Assembly: GCF_020966635.1 (NCBI RefSeq)
Contig: NZ_JAJKFQ010000011.1
Coordinates: forward strand, 1,178,001 to 1,242,000
Reading direction: 5' to 3'
Length of the DNA stretch: 64,000 nucleotides
Origin: Stieleria sp. JC731
GTDB taxonomy: Bacteria; Planctomycetota; Planctomycetia; Pirellulales; Pirellulaceae
The first letter of the stretch is position 1, and each line of letters begins with the position of its first letter. The notes beneath the pieces are model-generated. The model saw nothing but the letters and a program-made list of their open reading frames with translations, was not told the DNA's origin and searched no databases. This document shows, piece by piece, positions 54,289 through 63,074 of this stretch. Both the position numbers and the translations under genes were made by a program.

Positions 54289-55061
54289 GTTTGGTTCTCC
54301 GGTTTGATTTCAGTGACGGTGTAAATGCGTCGTGAAGGATCAAAGTCTACAATCCGTACCACCGTTCCTTTCGGAATCTCTGCTCCGGTTGTACGGACAT
54401 TTAGCAGCAAAGGCGCAGCATTCGTCCGAAACTTAGCTTGCCCAAACGACGTGGTTGCCGTTAATGAGGAAATTTCACAACTCCCTCCCAACAGCCGGTC
54501 TTTGTCATATCCCGGTTGGGGATCAAATTTGCCAACCAAAGGCTCCGTCGCCAATTTCGTTGCGACGATCGCGATCACACCATTGCGGATCGTGAACAGC
54601 AACGTCGGTAGCAATGTCGGGGCATACTTGGCCGAATCGAGTCCATACCAAAGCCCGTATGAGACTGCCCAAAAGACGATCGTGAAGACGCCAAACCAGA
54701 TGACCAATGGGACGCGACCGAAGTTGGTCAGACGTAACGTCATCGCCCCAACGCCTGTCATCAACCCGGTCAAACCGCCTTGTGTGATTTCAAAGTCACC
54801 CAAGTCGACGTCGCCTCCGGGAGCGTCCATATCGATGCCATCTAAATCCGGCGCAACATCCAGATCAGGGCCGGCATCGAACGATCCGTCCATGTCGACA
54901 TCGCCATCGAGACCCAAATCGATCAGGCCGATCACTGCGACGAGTGCGTAAAGCACGAGCAGACAGACCATTACCGACGCAGGCCAAACGGGACCGACGA
55001 ACATCCGATCTAAAAATTCTTTGAATGCCTCTTCCACAGCAATCACGCCTTTAGGAGTCAT
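54285..55061 (-). CDS. YqiJ/NfeD-like membrane protein with Asp-rich loop
   Basis: A 258-aa protein. Hydrophobic segments lie at about 26-51, 117-139 and 146-171. Between the first two is an Asp-rich loop (residues 52-90) with 14 Asp, for example DGDVDMDGSFDAGPDLDVAP, which may bind divalent cations. The C-terminal ~75 residues (GSCEISSLTATTSFGQAKFR, GTVVRIVDFDPSRRIYTVTE) look like the OB-fold of YqiJ/NfeD proteins. Such proteins are regular flotillin partners encoded next to them, and the OB domain may face the flotillin assembly. The ATG at 55061 starts it. It is the first gene of the flotillin-AAA+ set. Confidence 0.85.
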   Translation of the reverse strand: MTPKGVIAVEEAFKEFLDRMFVGPVWPASVMVCLLVLYALVAVIGLIDLGLDGDVDMDGSFDAGPDLDVAPDLDGIDMDAPGGDVDLGDFEITQGGLTGLMTGVGAMTLRLTNFGRVPLVIWFGVFTIVFWAVSYGLWYGLDSAKYAPTLLPTLLFTIRNGVIAIVATKLATEPLVGKFDPQPGYDKDRLLGGSCEISSLTATTSFGQAKFRTNAAPLLLNVRTTGAEIPKGTVVRIVDFDPSRRIYTVTEIKPENQT

Positions 55062-55267
55062 ACGAGTCAGATACCGACTCGTTAGCGTAGGGCATCATTG
55101 CACGACAGTTGGGGCGCGACTCGGTCGTCGGAAAGAAAATTCCCCAGACTATTGTCTCTGAGAATCACTGACTATTGACTCAGCGAATTGCCGTTCCGCT
55201 GGGTTCTGGCGGATGATCCATCCGACGCGGGCGATCTGCCGACGGTCAGTTCTGGATTGATGATGGA

Positions 55268-56542
55268 TCAAATCAACGGAATCGGTTCGCCCGCTTCGGA
55301 AGTCGAAGAATCGCCATCGTGAGGATCTTGCAAGCCAAGCCGATCTTGGACCGAATCTAGATCCAGCAGACCGAGAAGACGTCCATCAAAATCGGTGACT
55401 GGGAATTGGCGATAACGGGGCGGAAGCGTCGGAACGAGTGAATCCAGGGCTTCGTACGGTGGCAGTACCGGGATGTCATGTCTGGCCAATTCGCCACACG
55501 TCGTTGCCGGGTCAAGATTACGCCTTCGGGCATCCACGACATCCGAGATCGTTATCATACCGACGGTAAAGTTGGCTTCGTCAACAACCGGGATACAGCG
55601 TGTGACCGATCGCTTTGTCCATTCGATCAACTGTTCCAATGGCATCGAGGCCAACAAGGTTGGCGGTTCGACGATCATGCCTTCAGCGACGCTGTAGCCA
55701 CGTAACGGTTCGACAACGTCTACATGGCGAGCTTCGGTAATTCCCGCATAACAAATGAATATTGCAACGAGGCCAGCCGGATAGGCTTGGTATTGAATGG
55801 CAAAGATGGCCATCAACACGGCGCAGACGATTCCGATGTTGGATGCGATCCTTGTCGCTTTTCGGTATTCCAACAACATCGCTAGGACGCTTCGCAAAAC
55901 CCGTCCGCCATCCATGGGAAACGCGGGAATCATGTTGAAGAGAATCAGCACCGAATTGACCATGATCATCGCGATCATGTAGCCCTTCCACGACAGCGAG
56001 TTGAAGGCTTCGGCAAATTGCGCCTCGGCGACTTCGCTGGAAAAGATCAGCCACGGCGAAGGCAGCACCGTGTCGGGCAACAAAATCCAGATCGTGAATA
56101 AGACGACAAGGATCGCAACGTTGACCGCCGGTCCCGCAACCGCAACCAGAAACTCTTGCCATGGCACACGAGGAATTTTCATCAGGCGGGCGACACCGCC
56201 AATTGGGAACAGCGTGATGTCCAGCGTTTCAATGCCGAACCGCCGCGCCATCAGGGCATGACCGTACTCATGTAGCGTCACGCAAAAAAACATCCCCAGC
56301 AAAACCGCAATACTAAACAGCGTTCCGACCAAGCCATCTTGAAACCCTGCGTAGCCAATGTAGGCAACCAGCAGTGCAAACGACCAATGCACATGGACGC
56401 CGATGCGAAAGTATGTTCCCAGGTTAAGTCGTTGGTGCCACACGGCGACCGGCCTATACGGGTATGATCGGAATTGTTGAGACCGTTCGAACTCGATCAA
56501 GTTTGGATTCTGTCCCACCGGAGGGACGGTCGTTCGATGCAC
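55268..56542 (-). CDS. Site-2 protease (M50) with CBS domains
   Basis: A 424-aa membrane metalloprotease. The zinc motif HEYGH is at residues 91-95 in a hydrophobic helix (GMFFCVTLHEYGHALMARRF), and the second metal motif is NMIPAFPMDGGRVLRS, the S2P signature with the Asp. GGVARLMKIP and AVAGPAVNVAILV are further family blocks. After the membrane part, residues ~280-400 hold two CBS repeats (IPVVDEANFTVGMITISDVV and FPVTDFDGRLLGLLDLDSVQ), likely sensing adenine nucleotides. Such proteases cut transmembrane regulators. The start is GTG at 56542. It is divergent from the RbsD/FucU gene, only 42 bases apart. Confidence 0.94.
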   Translation of the reverse strand: MHRTTVPPVGQNPNLIEFERSQQFRSYPYRPVAVWHQRLNLGTYFRIGVHVHWSFALLVAYIGYAGFQDGLVGTLFSIAVLLGMFFCVTLHEYGHALMARRFGIETLDITLFPIGGVARLMKIPRVPWQEFLVAVAGPAVNVAILVVLFTIWILLPDTVLPSPWLIFSSEVAEAQFAEAFNSLSWKGYMIAMIMVNSVLILFNMIPAFPMDGGRVLRSVLAMLLEYRKATRIASNIGIVCAVLMAIFAIQYQAYPAGLVAIFICYAGITEARHVDVVEPLRGYSVAEGMIVEPPTLLASMPLEQLIEWTKRSVTRCIPVVDEANFTVGMITISDVVDARRRNLDPATTCGELARHDIPVLPPYEALDSLVPTLPPRYRQFPVTDFDGRLLGLLDLDSVQDRLGLQDPHDGDSSTSEAGEPIPLI

Positions 56543-56584
56543 TCAGACGGTCTGTGAATACGGAATCCTGAATAGCACTCCATT

Positions 56585-57028
56585 ATGTTACGCCACAAAC
56601 TGATTCACCCCCAGATCTCTTCCATTTTGGCAGCCTCTGGCCATCACAGCACCATTTTGATCGCCGATGGCAACTACCCTGCGGCCAGCAAGCGGGGCCC
56701 CCGGGCGGAACTCGTTAGCTTGAATCTGATGCCCGGCGTTCCCACCTGCAATCAAGTGTTGGAAGCGGTGATCTCGGCGATTCCTGTTGAAAAAATCGAG
56801 ACGATGAAAACGGAAACCGAAGGGCCGTACGCACTTGATGGCGATCCGCCGGTTTGGGACGACTATCGCGAAACCATCCGAGCCGAAGGTCTAGGATTGG
56901 ACCTGCAGCCCATCGAGAAGTGGGATTTCTACAATGCGGTCAGTACCGATGACCATGTCCTGACCATTCAGACAGCGGACCAACAGCGATATGCCAATAT
57001 CCTGCTGACCGTCGGAGTGCGAATGTAG
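56585..57028 (+). CDS. RbsD/FucU-family sugar mutarotase
   Basis: A 147-aa protein of the RbsD (D-ribose pyranase)/FucU (L-fucose mutarotase) family, which interconverts sugar anomers. The catalytic His20 lies in AASGHHSTILIADGNYPA; VSLNLMPGVPTCNQVLEAVI is the second family block, and the C-terminal RYANILLTVGVRM carries the conserved Tyr and Asn. FucU-type spacing seems the better fit, but the substrate cannot be set from sequence. It is cytoplasmic. No ribose or fucose genes lie beside it. The start ATG at 56585 is 42 bases from the protease start, so the two promoters must overlap. Confidence 0.93.
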   Translation: MLRHKLIHPQISSILAASGHHSTILIADGNYPAASKRGPRAELVSLNLMPGVPTCNQVLEAVISAIPVEKIETMKTETEGPYALDGDPPVWDDYRETIRAEGLGLDLQPIEKWDFYNAVSTDDHVLTIQTADQQRYANILLTVGVRM

Positions 57029-57093
57029 GCAAGAAACTTGACGCGATTTTAGTAGCGACCGATTCGACCTTCGATCGGTGTAAAGCTCGTCTT

Positions 57094-57756
57094 CTAGCGC
57101 CAGAGCCAGTCGCGGAATCCCTCGACAACCTGCTGGCGTTCGGAGATCGCGCGAAACGCGGCGTAGCCTGCCATTCCGAGTGCGACCAATAGCATTGTCG
57201 CACCGCGAGTCGGTGTGGGTCTGGGCGTGACCGCGGCCTTCTGACGAAGATGCCCCAACAGGGTTTCCCAGAACGCCGAATTGATGATCGGCTCAAAGGA
57301 TTCAACCGTGGAGGAATCGACAGCCTTGTTTCCGGCGGCGCGAAGGTGGATCTTCAGACGTGGAAGAAAGACCTGCATCAGTTGTTCATCGCAGCTTGCA
57401 TCGGGATCCAGTTCGCGCGCCGCAGCGAGCAACGGTTCTAAAATCTGTTCTGGTGTTCGGCCATAGACAACCAGGCGCGGCCGAGTCGTCAACGCGATCA
57501 AGGTGACGATTAAGGCGTAGAAGGACGAAAGCGCGACCCAAACCCAGGGGCCAAATGTTGCCGCGGCTGCTTTCGGGAAAAACAGCTCCCCAGGCCCAAC
57601 GGCGACCAAACCGCAAATTGCGAAGCCCATCGCGGCGATGTCACGCCCCCCCGTGGTCACCAGCACTCGCCCGCTCAGCCGAATGGATGCCAGCAGCAGC
57701 AGGTAGGCGATCAGCGGAAGCCAAGCGATCAACAGAAAAAAAGGCTCCAGCGGCAT
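57094..57756 (-). CDS. Hypothetical membrane protein
   Basis: A 220-aa protein of unknown function. Three hydrophobic segments lie in the first half (about 5-27, 42-55, 68-91), then a soluble acidic helical region (TPEQILEPLLAAARELDPDA, QVFLPRLKIHLRAAGNKAVD), and a final hydrophobic segment (GATMLLVALGMAGYAAFRAI) near residue 190. The soluble middle resembles no family I know. It is convergent with the RbsD/FucU gene. The ATG at 57756 is a clear start. Confidence 0.75.
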   Translation of the reverse strand: MPLEPFFLLIAWLPLIAYLLLLASIRLSGRVLVTTGGRDIAAMGFAICGLVAVGPGELFFPKAAAATFGPWVWVALSSFYALIVTLIALTTRPRLVVYGRTPEQILEPLLAAARELDPDASCDEQLMQVFLPRLKIHLRAAGNKAVDSSTVESFEPIINSAFWETLLGHLRQKAAVTPRPTPTRGATMLLVALGMAGYAAFRAISERQQVVEGFRDWLWR

Positions 57757-58193
57757 CAGACCTTAATCGCAAAGTGGTTAGCGGTGGATGTGTGACCAAA
57801 TCAGCCGATCATCAGTACTTTTCGGCGACGTTCAGATTTTTTGTGACGCCGGTCGATTGAGCTCAGTTCGTTGCTTGGGCATCACGTTCTGTTTCGGCGA
57901 AGCACAATCGTCCTGCGTTTCAGCCCAACAAGATCTGTGAAACAAGAATCGGATTCGAACCGTACCTGTCGTGATCGCTTGCGTACATAATAGGGTTGGT
58001 GCGATCATTCGCGAGGGGAGGAGATGCGAATGACCGGTGCAATCGGACTATCTGACAGATTGAGGGTTTCTCGTCCGCCACGCAACCATGCTTCGCAAAG
58101 CGTTCCCCGCAATCAGACGCAAACCTTGTCTACGGACATGATTGTCCTCGGCCCAATCAAGGATTCCGTCACAATTTTGCACTGCGTCTCCGC
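57757..58193. other. Intergenic region, nothing recognised
   Basis: About 435 bases between the hypothetical membrane protein start and the GT2 start, which point apart. A GGATTCGAACC string near 57949 recalls a tRNA T-arm, but no cloverleaf fits around it. No gene is seen. Confidence 0.3.
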
Positions 58194-59102
58194 ATGAGTC
58201 ATTCCAATCCAACGACGTTGAGCCAACCAGAAGTGTCCGCCTTTGAACCGAATTCCGCTGACACTCGACATCTGGTGGATCGAATCGATTGTGCATTGGC
58301 GGAAGTCGGCGAGCAAATTGAGCAGATCGACAAGCCGCAGTACGCGTTCGAAATCAGCATCATTGTTCCCGTCTACAATGAACGGCAAACCCTTCCTAAA
58401 GTGCTAGAACGCATCGAAGAAGTCATGCCGGCATCGACCGAAACGATCATCGTCGATGACGCCAGCACCGACGGTACGACGGTCTGGTTGGCCGCCTTGC
58501 CGCCACGAGACAATCGGCGAGTCGTCCGACGAATTCGAAATCACGGCAAAGGTTCGGCCGTCCGGCTCGGCATTCGACACAGTCGCGGGCGTGTCGTTGC
58601 GATTCAAGACGCCGACACTGAATACGATCCTAAAGACCTTTTGCAAGTCATCGAGCCCGTTCTTCAAGGCGATGCCGATGTCGTTTACGGCTCAAGGTAT
58701 CTTGGCGAAATCGAAGACCCTTCCTGGGTTCATCGCCTTGGCAATTGGGCTTTGACGGCCGCGAGCAATTGCATGACAGGACAGCGTTTGACCGATATGG
58801 AAACCTGCCACAAAGCTTTCCGTGGCGATTTGGTGCGATCGATTTCGATCCGAGAATGTCGCTTCGGGTTCGAGCCCGAAATCACCAGTAAAGTCGCCGC
58901 CCGGGGCGTCAAGATCGACGAGGTCCCGACCGGCTATCAGTATCGCAGCTACGACGAAGGAAAGAAAATCACTTGGAAAGATGGTGTGGCTGCTTTCGCC
59001 TGCATGTGGCGATATCGAAATCCCGGATGGGTCGGACGTGGGTTCCAGGGCTTGGGGCGTCTTGCCAAACGATTGGTCGGATCGAGTCGAAAAACCAATT
59101 GA
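58194..59102 (+). CDS. GT2 glycosyltransferase, dolichol-phosphate-mannose-synthase-like
   Basis: A 302-aa GT-A glycosyltransferase of family 2. The nucleotide-sugar domain starts at residue ~50 with ISIIVPVYNERQTLPKVLER, then IIVDDASTDGTT, HGKGSAVRLGIRHSRGRVVA, and the metal motif IQDADTEYDP with the DAD triad. LTDMETCHKAFRGDLVRSIS and RFGFEPEITSKVAARG are the acceptor-side blocks of the DPM1/polyprenyl-phosphate-glycosyl group. No transmembrane segment follows, as in soluble DPM1-like enzymes. It probably transfers a sugar to a lipid carrier on the inner face of the membrane. The ATG at 58194 fits. Confidence 0.93.
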   Translation: MSHSNPTTLSQPEVSAFEPNSADTRHLVDRIDCALAEVGEQIEQIDKPQYAFEISIIVPVYNERQTLPKVLERIEEVMPASTETIIVDDASTDGTTVWLAALPPRDNRRVVRRIRNHGKGSAVRLGIRHSRGRVVAIQDADTEYDPKDLLQVIEPVLQGDADVVYGSRYLGEIEDPSWVHRLGNWALTAASNCMTGQRLTDMETCHKAFRGDLVRSISIRECRFGFEPEITSKVAARGVKIDEVPTGYQYRSYDEGKKITWKDGVAAFACMWRYRNPGWVGRGFQGLGRLAKRLVGSSRKTN

Positions 59103-59146
59103 GTCTCTGGCAAAGCCAATATTAAAACCGGCACCTCAGTAAGGGC

Positions 59147-59701
59147 TTATTCCGGCAGGTGTCGCTGATAGCGAGGTGTTTCGGCGGGAGGCAACGGAAC
59201 GCCGCGTTCTTCTTGGTACCGACGTCGCTCGACCGCACTGGCGTAGTAACGAAGCCAAGTTTCGGTGTCTTCAACACACATCCACTCGACAGCTTTGCCT
59301 GGCACATCGACCATTTTCTCGCAACATGGCAGGATGTCGCGATAGATGATCATGTACAGTTCGCGATCGCAAAGGTGATCGGTGTACCTCAGCACGATGT
59401 TCTTGCTGTAAAGCTGCTCGATCGTTTCGGTCAGCAAGGTTGCAAGTTGTGCATCGCTTAGCGAATCAGGAGCGTGCAATTCCAGCGGAGGATCGAACCA
59501 CTGAGCGATCGGCAGTGCTGGTGCCCGTTCCCAAGCCAACATGGATGCCAAGTACTCGTTTTCCGCATGCAGGGGCATCCGATGGATCGTCCCATCAATC
59601 GATTCATCGCGATAGGGTTCCAGCTCGTCCCGTAGCCGTGCATTGGCCAGCAACAAATCGACTTCGTCGATCGTTTGTCGTCGGGTTTCTCGCATGTCCA
59701 T
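59147..59701 (-). CDS. Conserved hypothetical protein
   Basis: A 184-aa acidic protein from the ATG at 59701 (MDMRETRRQTIDEVDLLL); an upstream TTG or GTG would add ~30 residues that are not protein-like. Features are helical: LLANARLRDELEPYRDESID, MPLHAENEYLASMLAWERAP, LLTETIEQLYSKNIVLRYTD, and LYMIIYRDILPCCEKMVDVP. The LCDRELYMIIYRDILPC region with paired Cys may be a conserved core. I do not recognise the family. It is convergent with the GT2 gene. Confidence 0.72.
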   Translation of the reverse strand: MDMRETRRQTIDEVDLLLANARLRDELEPYRDESIDGTIHRMPLHAENEYLASMLAWERAPALPIAQWFDPPLELHAPDSLSDAQLATLLTETIEQLYSKNIVLRYTDHLCDRELYMIIYRDILPCCEKMVDVPGKAVEWMCVEDTETWLRYYASAVERRRYQEERGVPLPPAETPRYQRHLPE

Positions 59702-60127
59702 TAGGGCGACAGGATCCAATCTTACGCGGATAGAGCTAACGTCAAACCGACAGCGGCTTCGCTGTGGCGTGCCAGCACCAATCGCGGCATTCACCAAAGT
59801 GCTGGCCCGATTGACGCTTTGATGTTATCTGTCCGCCCCCGCTACTCAACTTTGAACTGAAGTAAAACCAAGGTTTCATTTCATTTTCGCAGACCATCGC
59901 TTCGCGTGATCGTTACGAACGGAATGCCTTATCAGGGGTTGCCGTCAAAATTGGAGAATACGGTCAAGTCTGACGGGGGCCGCTTTTACGATGCCGCCAA
60001 TCACTATCTGAAAACGATCCATCGCCAGCGGATCACGCCCGGATCGACTTCGGGGCGTCCGCCTGCTGAACGTTGGCGATCGGCACCAAATGGGAACTGG
60101 CCGACCGCAACCCGCTCATCGAAAGCC
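59702..60127. other. Intergenic region, nothing convincing
   Basis: About 425 bases. One plus-strand frame of ~80 codons (from a GTG at 59906) overlaps the 3' end of the next gene and has no features. No RNA gene or repeat is seen. Confidence 0.3.
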
Positions 60128-61246
60128 CTACGCCAGCTCGTTTCGCTTGGCTAAAAGCGTTTGATACAGCTCGCTGTGTTTGGCGACCATTCGCGACACC
60201 GAAAACTCAGTCGCGATACGATCCTTGGCTGATGCCGCAAGTGTTTTCGCTTGTTCCGGATCATCGAGCAATTCGATCGAATGGCGAGCGAAATCGGCGC
60301 GGTCACCCAGCGGGGCTAAGCGGCCGGTTTGCCGATCAATCACCAGGTCTCGATTCCCGGGAATGTCCGATGCGATGACGGGAACGGAGGACTGCATCGC
60401 TTCAATAATCGCGTTGCTTTGCCCTTCGTATTCGCTGCCATTCCAGAACAGGTCGGCGTGCGGCAGCAAGTCAGCAACATCATCTCGCCGCCCCACAAAC
60501 GCAACGTGTTTAGGGGTTGTGACGGCATCGCGAAATCGTAGCAGCTCGGCTCGCTGAGGCCCGTCGCCGATGATGATCAATGTTGTGTCGTGCCGAGTCG
60601 CCGCGATCAATTCACCCGACCAAACCAAGTCTCGATAGCGTTTCTGTGGCCACAATCGACCGATCGCCAGAATCAGTTTGTTCGCGGGATCAACGCCCAA
60701 TCTCGCAAACGCTTCGGCTCGATCGATGGATGAATCTTGTCGTGGCGGGATGCCATTGTTGATCACGTGAAATAGATCAGCGGGAATACCATGCGACTGA
60801 TAAAAGTCGCGGATGCCGACGCTGTTGGTCGTGATCGCGTCAGAACGTTTGGCGAGCAATCGATCGATTTTGAAGTGCCACCAACTTTTCCACGGGTCCA
60901 CACAGCGTTCGCTTCCGATCACCACGGGGACTTTTGCCGATAATGCAGCCGCACGGCCGAATGCGTTTGCCGCAAAGATCCATGTATGCGCAATATGGGG
61001 CGCAAAGTTTTGCAGTGCCGTGCGAAGCCGAAAGAACGCCGACGGATCGGCTTTGAATCGCTTTCCGATCACTGTGTAGGGCACGTTCTGTTGCTTCAGC
61101 ATTTCGCTTCGCGGGCCCTCGCGCGTCAGCAGGAACACATGCACGTCAAATTGATCTTTGGGCAGCCCGGTGGCCAACAAAGCGAGCTGCTTTTCGGCGC
61201 CCCCGCAATCCATTGTCGGAATGATCAATGCGATTTTGATCTTCAT
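60128..61246 (-). CDS. GT4-type glycosyltransferase
   Basis: A 372-aa GT-B glycosyltransferase. The N-domain opens with IALIIPTMDCGGAEKQLALL (the glycine-rich GGAE loop), and PHIAHTWIFAANAFGRAAAL follows. The C-domain contains LILAIGRLWPQKRYRDLV, IIIGDGPQRAELL, FVGRRDDVADLLPHADLFWN and the retaining E-x7-E motif SEYEGQSNAIIEAM. It uses a nucleotide sugar, probably for cell-surface glycan or glycolipid. Its ATG lies within the ATGA overlap with the stop of the upstream glycosyltransferase, so it is coupled as the last gene of the hpt-GT-GT operon. Confidence 0.94.
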   Translation of the reverse strand: MKIKIALIIPTMDCGGAEKQLALLATGLPKDQFDVHVFLLTREGPRSEMLKQQNVPYTVIGKRFKADPSAFFRLRTALQNFAPHIAHTWIFAANAFGRAAALSAKVPVVIGSERCVDPWKSWWHFKIDRLLAKRSDAITTNSVGIRDFYQSHGIPADLFHVINNGIPPRQDSSIDRAEAFARLGVDPANKLILAIGRLWPQKRYRDLVWSGELIAATRHDTTLIIIGDGPQRAELLRFRDAVTTPKHVAFVGRRDDVADLLPHADLFWNGSEYEGQSNAIIEAMQSSVPVIASDIPGNRDLVIDRQTGRLAPLGDRADFARHSIELLDDPEQAKTLAASAKDRIATEFSVSRMVAKHSELYQTLLAKRNELA

Positions 61247-62532
61247 GTTCCATCCTGAACGTCTAGTTGTCGATCACCTGCGGCTGCTTTGAATTGATCG
61301 ACAAGCCTGCGAAATAGCTGCATGTATTGTCGCAACGAATCGTCTTCATTGCGAAGGCCTTGCATATGTTTTCTCAGCAGCACTGCCTGGCGTTTGGCCG
61401 CTTCGGGATCATCCAAGATTGACTCAATCGCCAACCGCAGCGATCGAGGACGCTCGGGATTGAACCACCGAATCGGCGAATCGAAATCGGCACTGGTTAG
61501 CTGTTGTTGGACTTCGGCGGATGACACGGCGAAGAATTCTCGGGCCACTTCGGTGTTGGCAATCACCAGAGGAATTTCCATTTGGATCGCTCGAGGCACA
61601 TGACTTTGGTAGCCATCATCGCCGGTGTGAACCATCAAGTCCGACGCACCGAAGACGTCATCCATGATGCCGAACGATCCTGGCATCGCCATCGCTTGCC
61701 GAAGCCCTTCGCCTTTGAGGTGTGAGAAAATCGCATCTCGTTTTGGACCGTCGCCAATGAACCAGTACTGCAAACCGGAGATTCGTTCACTGAGAATCCT
61801 TGCGGTCTGCACCAGCGTGGATATCCCTGAACTGGTCTGCATCCGTTCGACCGAAAGGACCACCGACATGCCCTCGAACAAATGCAGGTCGCCGTTAATC
61901 CTAGCCAATGCGGTCCGTAACAGTGTTTTGTCCTGTAGGGGCGACTGGATCGCTTGGCCGATGCCGATGGGAATGCGGCATGTCTTTGCGTCTCCAAAAC
62001 CATCGATGATCAACCGTCGCTGGATCGTGGCGTTGTTGACAACAATCGCATCGGCTTTCATTGCTGTAGAGACGCAATGCTTGACGTTTCGGCGACCCTG
62101 GGAATCACTTAGGTCGCTTGACGTTCCCATTCCGGCGATACGAACGACGGCCGGAACCTGTAAATGTTTTGCGGCTTGAACGGCCGCAATGCACTCTTCC
62201 TGTGCCGAATCACAGTAGATCAAGTCACAATCGCGTTGGGTCTGGCAAAGCCATTCTCGAAGCGACTTGATATACTTGGTTGCCGAACGATCGCCTCGTC
62301 CCGACCATCCTGTACGAAACATTCGCAGTGGTCGGTGGACATCAAATTCACGAAATTGAAACTTCTCGGAACAGGAATTTGCTTGGCGTGGAACGACGAC
62401 TTCGACATGCTGTCCGAGCGAATGCAGGTTCGATGCCAACTGGATCAGGTGCCCAGCTGCATCGAAAGAACCATGGGGCCAAAAATGACGGCCTACCAGG
62501 ACTAATCGAAGACGGCGATCCGAACGGCTCAC
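61243..62532 (-). CDS. GT4-like glycosyltransferase
   Basis: A 429-aa GT-B glycosyltransferase. N-domain: LVLVGRHFWPHGSFDAAGHL and HSLGQHVEVVVP. C-domain: GMSVVLSVERMQTSSGISTL, LQYWFIGDGPKRDAI, and FGASDLMVHTGDDGYQSHVP, where the usual E-x7-E is replaced by a D-rich stretch, so the acceptor or mechanism may be unusual. The start is GTG at 62532, overlapping the TGA of hpt (GTGA); its own stop overlaps the next gene's ATG (ATGA). It is probably involved in surface glycan assembly. Confidence 0.85.
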   Translation of the reverse strand: MSRSDRRLRLVLVGRHFWPHGSFDAAGHLIQLASNLHSLGQHVEVVVPRQANSCSEKFQFREFDVHRPLRMFRTGWSGRGDRSATKYIKSLREWLCQTQRDCDLIYCDSAQEECIAAVQAAKHLQVPAVVRIAGMGTSSDLSDSQGRRNVKHCVSTAMKADAIVVNNATIQRRLIIDGFGDAKTCRIPIGIGQAIQSPLQDKTLLRTALARINGDLHLFEGMSVVLSVERMQTSSGISTLVQTARILSERISGLQYWFIGDGPKRDAIFSHLKGEGLRQAMAMPGSFGIMDDVFGASDLMVHTGDDGYQSHVPRAIQMEIPLVIANTEVAREFFAVSSAEVQQQLTSADFDSPIRWFNPERPRSLRLAIESILDDPEAAKRQAVLLRKHMQGLRNEDDSLRQYMQLFRRLVDQFKAAAGDRQLDVQDGT

Positions 62533-63074
62533 TGCTTTGACTTGTGCTCGGTCGCTGCGATTTCTTCGGGTTCAAGGACGGCGAGGTACGGCAAGTTGCG
62601 ATACATATCCATGTAATCCAAGCCGTACCCAACAACAAACTCATCGGGGATCTCGAAAGCGACGAAATCTGGACGCAGCGAGACTTCGTGTTGCCGGTGC
62701 TTGTGCAGCAGCACTGCCGACTTCACCGATTTCGCGCCGCGATCTTTGATCACGCCCGTCAAACGGTCCAGGGTCTTGCCTGTGTCAAAGATATCGTCGA
62801 CCAGCAAAACGTCCCGGTCGGCAACGTCGATCAGCATGTCGCATGAGACGTCCAATTGGCCCGATTCGGTGCCGCCGCGATAGCTTGATGCCTGGATAAC
62901 GCCGACCCGTTGGGGCATCGACAGTCGGCGGATCAAATCGGCAAACAGCACAATGCTGCCTGTCATGACTGCGATCACCGTCAGTGGCCGGTCGGAGCCA
63001 TAAAATCGGTCAATTTCCGTCGCCAGACGTTCGACTCCGGCCTGCAATTGTTCTTCGTCTAGCAAAATTCGCAT
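62529..63074 (-). CDS. hpt: Hypoxanthine phosphoribosyltransferase
   Basis: A 181-aa purine-salvage enzyme that joins hypoxanthine or guanine to PRPP. The PRPP motif VLLVDDIFDTGKT is at residues 89-101, with the N-terminal VIAVMTGSIVLFADLIRRL pyrophosphate loop, SSYRGGTESG flexible loop, and the C-terminal YGLDYMDMYRNLPYLAVL. Length and order are standard for bacterial Hpt. It is cytoplasmic. The ATG at 63074 is clear. It heads an operon with two glycosyltransferases, the first of which starts inside its stop codon. This is an unusual pairing, without an obvious functional link. Confidence 0.97.
   Translation of the reverse strand: MRILLDEEQLQAGVERLATEIDRFYGSDRPLTVIAVMTGSIVLFADLIRRLSMPQRVGVIQASSYRGGTESGQLDVSCDMLIDVADRDVLLVDDIFDTGKTLDRLTGVIKDRGAKSVKSAVLLHKHRQHEVSLRPDFVAFEIPDEFVVGYGLDYMDMYRNLPYLAVLEPEEIAATEHKSKQ

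Noticed and set aside
57940-57975. tRNA-like GGATTCGAACC string
   Set aside because: No acceptor, D-arm or anticodon arm can be fitted around it on either strand.
59906-60154. 82-codon plus-strand frame before the glycosyltransferase 3' end
   Set aside because: GTG start, overlaps a real gene on the other strand, and no recognisable features.
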